DNA of 64,000 bases, from NCBI GenBank assembly GCA_051530055.1, contig CM121342.1, positions 9,734,001 to 9,798,000 of the forward strand. Reading direction: 5' to 3'. The notes below the pieces were generated by a model. That model was not told where the DNA came from, did not search any database, and saw only the letters and a program-made list of their open reading frames with translations. The DNA is from Neoechinorhynchus agilis. Taxonomy: Eukaryota > Acanthocephala. A program made the translations under genes and the position numbers. Positions 59,053 through 64,000 of this stretch are shown one piece after another; position 1 is the first letter of the stretch; the number at the start of each line of letters is the position of its first letter.

Positions 59053-61386
59053 TTAATTGATAACAAGTTTCTTAGGAACTTCCCAAGGAAACTCATACCG
59101 CCCAAAATGTCCATAACAACTTGTACGATGGTAGATGGGCGCCCTCAGTCCGAGGTTCTTTATTATCATCCCTGGTCTAAGATCAAAATTATTTTGAACG
59201 ATCTTCAACAATTCAGACTCTGATCTAGTCGATGTTCCATATGAGAAAAGAGTGACTGAAAGGGGATCAACAACTCCGATTGCATACGAGAGTTGAACTA
59301 AACAACGCCGACATAATCCTGCTTTAACCAACGATTTAGCTACCCAGCGAGCGGCATAAGCTGCACTTCTATCCACTTTTGTAGGATCCTTCCCTGAGAA
59401 AGCTCCACCTCCATGAGCACCCCATCCTCCATAAGTATCTACAATAATCTTCCTTCCAGTAAGTCCAGCATCACCCATTGGACCACCAACTATGAATTTC
59501 CCACTTGGATTCAAATGATAAATTGTATTGTCGTCCAGGAACTTTTGAGGAATTACAGCTTTGACTACTTTTGTCATAAGGTCTTCTTTGATTGCTTCAA
59601 GACTGACTTCAGGGGAGTGTTGAACACTTATAACCACTGTATGAACACGCTGAGGAACGCATGCTCCATTATGAGATTCGTACTGGATGGTAACTTGAGT
59701 TTTGGAGTCGGGACGTGCCCAAGACAATTCCCTGGATCGACGCAGATCTGCGATCTTTTGGTTTACTTTAATGAGCTTCATCTTTAACGATCTTGAATTT
59801 AGAAAAAAAAACATCAGAGCTTGAAAATCTGCATAGAGGTAGGCTAATAAATTGAGCCGGACAACAATAGAAATTTTGATCCTAGACTTTAATTGTCCCT
59901 AGAGTTTTGTTAATTTGTGGTTACACTTAACCATCTAGTGACTGTAAAATACCAACAATTGTAAATTCTTCACACTTTAAGTATCCTTCCAGCAATGAAA
60001 AGTGACACTCAAATGTTTTATTTTAGAGAATCTAAAGCACCTTAGTTATCTATGCGACGAATTTTCAAACAAAATCTTAGTCTTAAATTTTACAATTTTG
60101 CGAAAAACCTTCGTCGCACAAAATCCGTTAAAACGAAGAAACTGCATTTCGATGTCCCAATCAAATGTCCGCAACATACCAGTAATCGCAACTTTCACAA
60201 ATTCAATCTCAATTTAAGACCTCAAAGCCAAACTAAAAAACCGAAGCACATTAGTGTGAGTTTTTCTAGCAATTTGAAAGCAATATCAGCAAACTCTCGG
60301 TCTTAAATTTCAAAACCATTGACTAAAAACGTCGTGGCTTTCGTTTCGGTACCTCGATTGACTGTCTTCAATAAATATACTAAAAATAAAGATCGCCTAA
60401 TTTGATTTCATGACGTTTCTTTAAATGATCATTGATAAACCCAGTATTAAAATTTATAGTTTTTTTTAGAAAATATCAACAACGAACAATATCGATTTAA
60501 AAATCTTTAATAATAAAAGAGCTTCATTCTACGGCTAAAATACAAAAGTTAAAACAATTTAGATTCATTAATACCTTTTTAAAATCGGACGAAATATTGT
60601 GTGAAAGGAAATCAATAAAATTAATTTTTATATCACTAAATAAAATATATATCAATGAAAACCGGAAAGCGGTCATTGAACGTTTTGTATTTTATATTAT
60701 GATCAAAAAATAGTATTCGTCAAAAAAATTATTGTATATTTTTCTGCTAACAACCTCCGAAGAAATATTGTGTGAAAGGAAATTAATTTTTAAATCACGA
60801 AATAAAATATATATGTGAGAAAACTGGTGGATTAAGATCAATTTCAATTCTGAGTCTCTAAAATCGTTCCCGGGAAACTTCTAAAGCATCATTAGTATAA
60901 CTTATGAGCTAGGAAAAGCGTCAGGGGCATACATTCTTCGGTTTCATCGGTTGCATAACCGAACATGAGGCCTTGATCACCAGCTCCGATTTCTTCATCA
61001 GTTTTGTTCATATGAACAGCTTGAGCAATATCAGGACTCTGTTGTTCAACGTTCACAATAACGGCCATTGTCTTGTAATCGAAGCCTTTATCTGAACTAT
61101 CGAATCCAATTCTCCGGACAGTATCCCGGATCACCTTCGGGTAATCGATACGAGCATTAGACATCACTTCCCCGGTTACAAGAATCATCCCAGTCTTTGT
61201 TAAAGTCTCACAAGCGACTTTAGCAAACGGATCCTGTTCTAAATGAGCATCCAATATGGCATCACTTACCTGGTCACAGATTTTATCCGGATGACCTTCA
61301 CCAACGGATTCAGAAGTGAACAAAAAACGATTCACAGTCGAAGATCTATCGAACTCAGGAAACTCACATTGGGCCGACGTCGACAT
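59053..61386 (-). CDS. MAT2A: S-adenosylmethionine synthetase
   Basis: MAT makes S-adenosylmethionine from methionine and ATP as a cytosolic oligomer. Exon 1 (61386-60902) carries [45 protein letters not shown] (the methionine/ATP signature GAGDQG) and [10 protein letters not shown]. Exon 2 (59791-59053) carries [53 protein letters not shown] (the P-loop-like signature) and the C-terminal [20 protein letters not shown] at 60901 joins an AG at 59792 in phase; seven extra residues (SLKMKLI) appear at the join relative to human. From MSTSAQ the product is 407 residues (human MAT2A 395); an in-frame upstream ATG at 61464 would add 26. The intron holds a duplicated 60-bp AT-rich sequence. Confidence 0.95.
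60590..60815. repeat. Direct repeat in the MAT intron
   Basis: GAAATATTGTGTGAAAGGAA followed by TTAATTTTTA and AAATAAAATATATAT occurs twice, near 60594 and 60760. Two copies only, origin unknown. Confidence 0.6.
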
Positions 61387-61544
61387 TTCTCGAACTGTTT
61401 CACACCAAAAAATGTCAAAAGAAACCAATTTCGCACGAAAGAAGTAGACTTCAAAGACTTTCATTGAATCAGTTTTCTAAATAAAAATTCAATCGCGAGC
61501 GCTCATTTGAGATTTGCTTGAACTCGTTATTCGGCGGAATAAAT

Positions 61545-64000
61545 GAGAAACGGTTTAAAGGTTCGCTCGAGCCCCATTTTCGTGTGGAATTTTATTAATC
61601 TGAAAAGATTCAGGAGCTGTTTTTCGACTTGAAAGCTTCGTTGAAATTTCTGCAGTTTTGGAAATTTGTGTGAAAATAAATAACACGAAATGAGAAATGG
61701 TTTAAAAGTTCGCTCGATTCGAATTTTAGCATGGAATTTTCATAATCTGAAAAAAGATTAAGAAGCTCTTTTTCGACTTGAAACCTTCGTTGGAAATTTT
61801 TGCAGTTTTGGAAATTTGTGTGAAAATAAATAACAAGAAATGCGAAACGGTTTAAAAGTTCGCTCGATTCGAATTTTAGCATGGAATTTTCATAATCTGA
61901 AAAAAGATTAAGAAGCTGTTTTTCGACTTGAAAGCTTCGTTGGAAATTTCTGCAGTTTTGGAAATTTGTGTGAAAATAAATAACAAGAAATGCGAAACGA
62001 TTTAAACGTTCGCTCGATCCCAATTTTAGCATGGAATTTTCATAATCTGAAAAAGATTAAGAAGCTGTTTTTCGACTTGAAAGCTTCGTTGGAAATTTCT
62101 GAAGTTTTGGAAATTTGTGTGAAAATAAATAACACGAAATGAGAAACGGTTTAAAGGTTCGCTCGAGCCGCATTTTAGCATCGAATCTTCATAATCTAAA
62201 AAAGATTCAGAAGCTCTTTCCGGTTTGAACAGGTCGAGATTTTGGCAGTTTTGGGTGTGAAAATAATAGAAATGCGAAACGGTTTAAAGTTCGCTCATTC
62301 GAATTTAGCATGGAATTTTCATAATCTGAAAAAAATCAAGACTCTTTTTCGATGAAAACTGAAATCTGCAGTTTTAATTTTGTGAAATAAATAACAAAAG
62401 CGAAACGTTTAAAGTTCGCTCGATCCCTTTTGCATGGATTTTCTAATCAAAAAAGATTGAAGCTCTTTCCGGTTTGAAAGCTTCGTTGGAAATTTCTGCA
62501 GTTTTGGAAATTTGTGTGAAAATAAATACAAAAAATGCGAAACGGTTTAAAAGTTCGCTCGATTCGAATTTTAGCATGGAATTTTCATAATCTGAAAAAA
62601 AATTCAGAAGCTCTTTTTCGATTTGAAAATCTTCGTTGGAAATTTCTGCAGTTTTGGAAATTTGTGTGAAAATAAATAACAAGAAATGCGAAACGATTTA
62701 AACGTTCGCTCGATCCGCATTTTAGCATGGAATTTTCATAATCTGAAAAAAGATTAAGAAGCTCTTTTTCGACTTGAAAGCTTCGTTGGAAATTTCTGCA
62801 GTTTTGGAAATTTGTGTGAAAATAAATAACAAGAAATGCGAAACGATTTAAAAGTTCGCTCGATTCGAATTTTAGCATGGAATTTTCATAATCTGAAAAA
62901 AGATTAAGAAGCTGCTTTTCGACTTGAAAGCTTCGTTGGAAATTTCTGCAGTTTGGGGTATTTGTGTGAAAATAAATAACAAAAAATGCGAAACGATTTA
63001 AAGGTTCGCTCGATCCCTATTTTCGCATGGAATTTCGATAAAATGAAAAAGATTCAGAAGCTGTTTTTCGACTTGAAAGCTTCGTTGGAAATTTCTGAAG
63101 TTTTGGAAATTTGTGTGAAAATAAATAACACGAAATGAGAAATGGTTTAAAGGTTCGCTCGAGCCGCATTTTAGCATCGAATCTTCATAATCTAAAAAAG
63201 ATTCAGAAGCTCTTTTCCGGTTTGAACACCTTAGGTCGAAATTTTGGCAGTTTTGGAAATTTGTGTGAAAATAAATAACAAGAAATGCGAAACGGTTTAA
63301 AAGTTCGCTCGATTCGAATTTTAGCATGGAATTTTCATAATCTGAAAAAAATCCAGGAGCTCTTTTTCGATTCGAAAATATTCACTGGAAATCTCTGCAG
63401 TTTTTCATATTTTTGTGGAAATAAATAACAAGAAATGCGAAACGGTTTAAAAGTTCGCTCGATTCGAATTTTAGCATGGAATTTTCATAATCTGAAAAAA
63501 GATTCAGAAGCTGCTTTTCGACTTGAAAGCTTCGTTGGAAATTTCTTGAGTTTTGGAAATTTTCGTAAAAATAACAAGAAATGAGAAACGGTTTAAAGGT
63601 TCGCTCGATACGCATTTTTGCATGGAATTTTGATAAAATGAAAAAGATTCAGAAGCTGTTAATCTAAAAAAGATTCAGAAGCTCTTTTCCGGTTTGAAAA
63701 CCTTCGGTGGAAATTTTAGCAGTTTTGGAAATTTGTGTGAAAATAAATAACAAGAAATGCGAAACGGTTTAAAAGTTCGCTCGATTCGAATTTTAGCATG
63801 GAATTTTCATAATCTGAAAAAAGATTAAGAAGCTGTTTTTCGACTTGAAAGCTTCGTTGGAAATTTTAGCAGTTTTGGAAATTTGTGTGAAAATAAATAA
63901 CAAGAAATGCGAAACGGTTTAAAAGTTCGCTCGATTCGAATTTTAGCATGGAATTTTCATAATCTGAAAAAAGATTAAGAAGCTGTTTTTCGACTTGAAA
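61545..64000. repeat. 150-bp tandem array upstream of MAT, continues past the window
   Basis: About 16 units of roughly 150 bp: GAAACGGTTTAAAAGTTCGC, TTTTAGCATGGAATTTTCAT, AATCTGAAAAAAGATTAAGA, TTTTTCGACTTGAAAGCTTC and GTTTTGGAAATTTGTGTGAA. Units near 62200-62470 are heavily eroded by small deletions, while those at the right are almost identical. Because 150 is a multiple of three, minus-strand frames of up to 140 residues run through several units (for example 61610-62032), but starts and stops differ from unit to unit, so I do not call a gene. The array begins 81 bp upstream of the first MAT ATG. Confidence 0.95.

Noticed and set aside
59413-60306. Plus-strand open frames over the MAT exon and intron
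   Set aside because: The first is antisense to conserved MAT coding sequence and the others are AT-rich intron frames without family signal.
61610-63615. Minus-strand open frames of 77-140 residues in the 150-bp array
   Set aside because: They come from a period divisible by three; starts and stops differ among units and several units shift frame.

Overview
This window looks like AT-rich genomic DNA of an invertebrate animal. The genes are typical of animals: cyclin C, a Vasa-type helicase, DAXX, mitochondrial-type PGE synthase 2 and a giant muscle immunoglobulin (Ig) protein. Their introns have standard GT..AG ends, many only about 45-60 bp long. The Ig protein resembles the titin/UNC-89/kettin group, which would suit a nematode or another ecdysozoan, but the sequence alone does not settle the phylum.

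Layout. 1-9.5 kb: the 3' part of an SDA1 (60S ribosome maturation) gene on +, a decayed glycogenin-like gene on -, an intronless acylated-looking protein on +, and a divergent arginyl-tRNA-synthetase-like gene on +. 9.5-17.9 kb: two damaged LINE copies, cyclin C on -, a 128-bp tandem array, tRNA-derived SINEs and foldback elements. 18-20.8 kb: PTGES2 on +. 21.1-26.3 kb: a satellite of about 47 units of 109-111 bp lying between the convergent PTGES2 and DAXX genes. 27-28.1 kb: DAXX on -. 28.6-36 kb: a mobile-element graveyard with a 370-bp SINE tandem array, a broken Ty3/gypsy-like element, and pieces of at least two LINE types. 37.2-39.6 kb: an intronless Vasa-like helicase on -, with 17 tandem 132-bp units just upstream, each carrying the CRE palindrome TGACGTCA. 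43.4-44.7 kb: a small membrane protein and a short NOT2-box protein, both on -. 47.6-57.9 kb: an 18-exon gene for a protein of about 2,670 residues with ten Ig domains and two unusual repeat types. 59-61.4 kb: S-adenosylmethionine synthetase on -. 61.5-64 kb: a 150-bp tandem array that runs off the end.

The genes are mostly unrelated housekeeping, germline and muscle genes, not a cluster with one function. Two patterns stand out. Three minus-strand genes (cyclin C, Vasa-like, MAT) each have their own, unrelated tandem array starting within about 10-250 bp upstream of the start codon. Several families of hairpin-forming elements also recur in introns and spacers. Exon joins were derived by hand from reading phase and GT/AG signals; the junctions in cyclin C, DAXX and the ArgRS-like gene remain unresolved.
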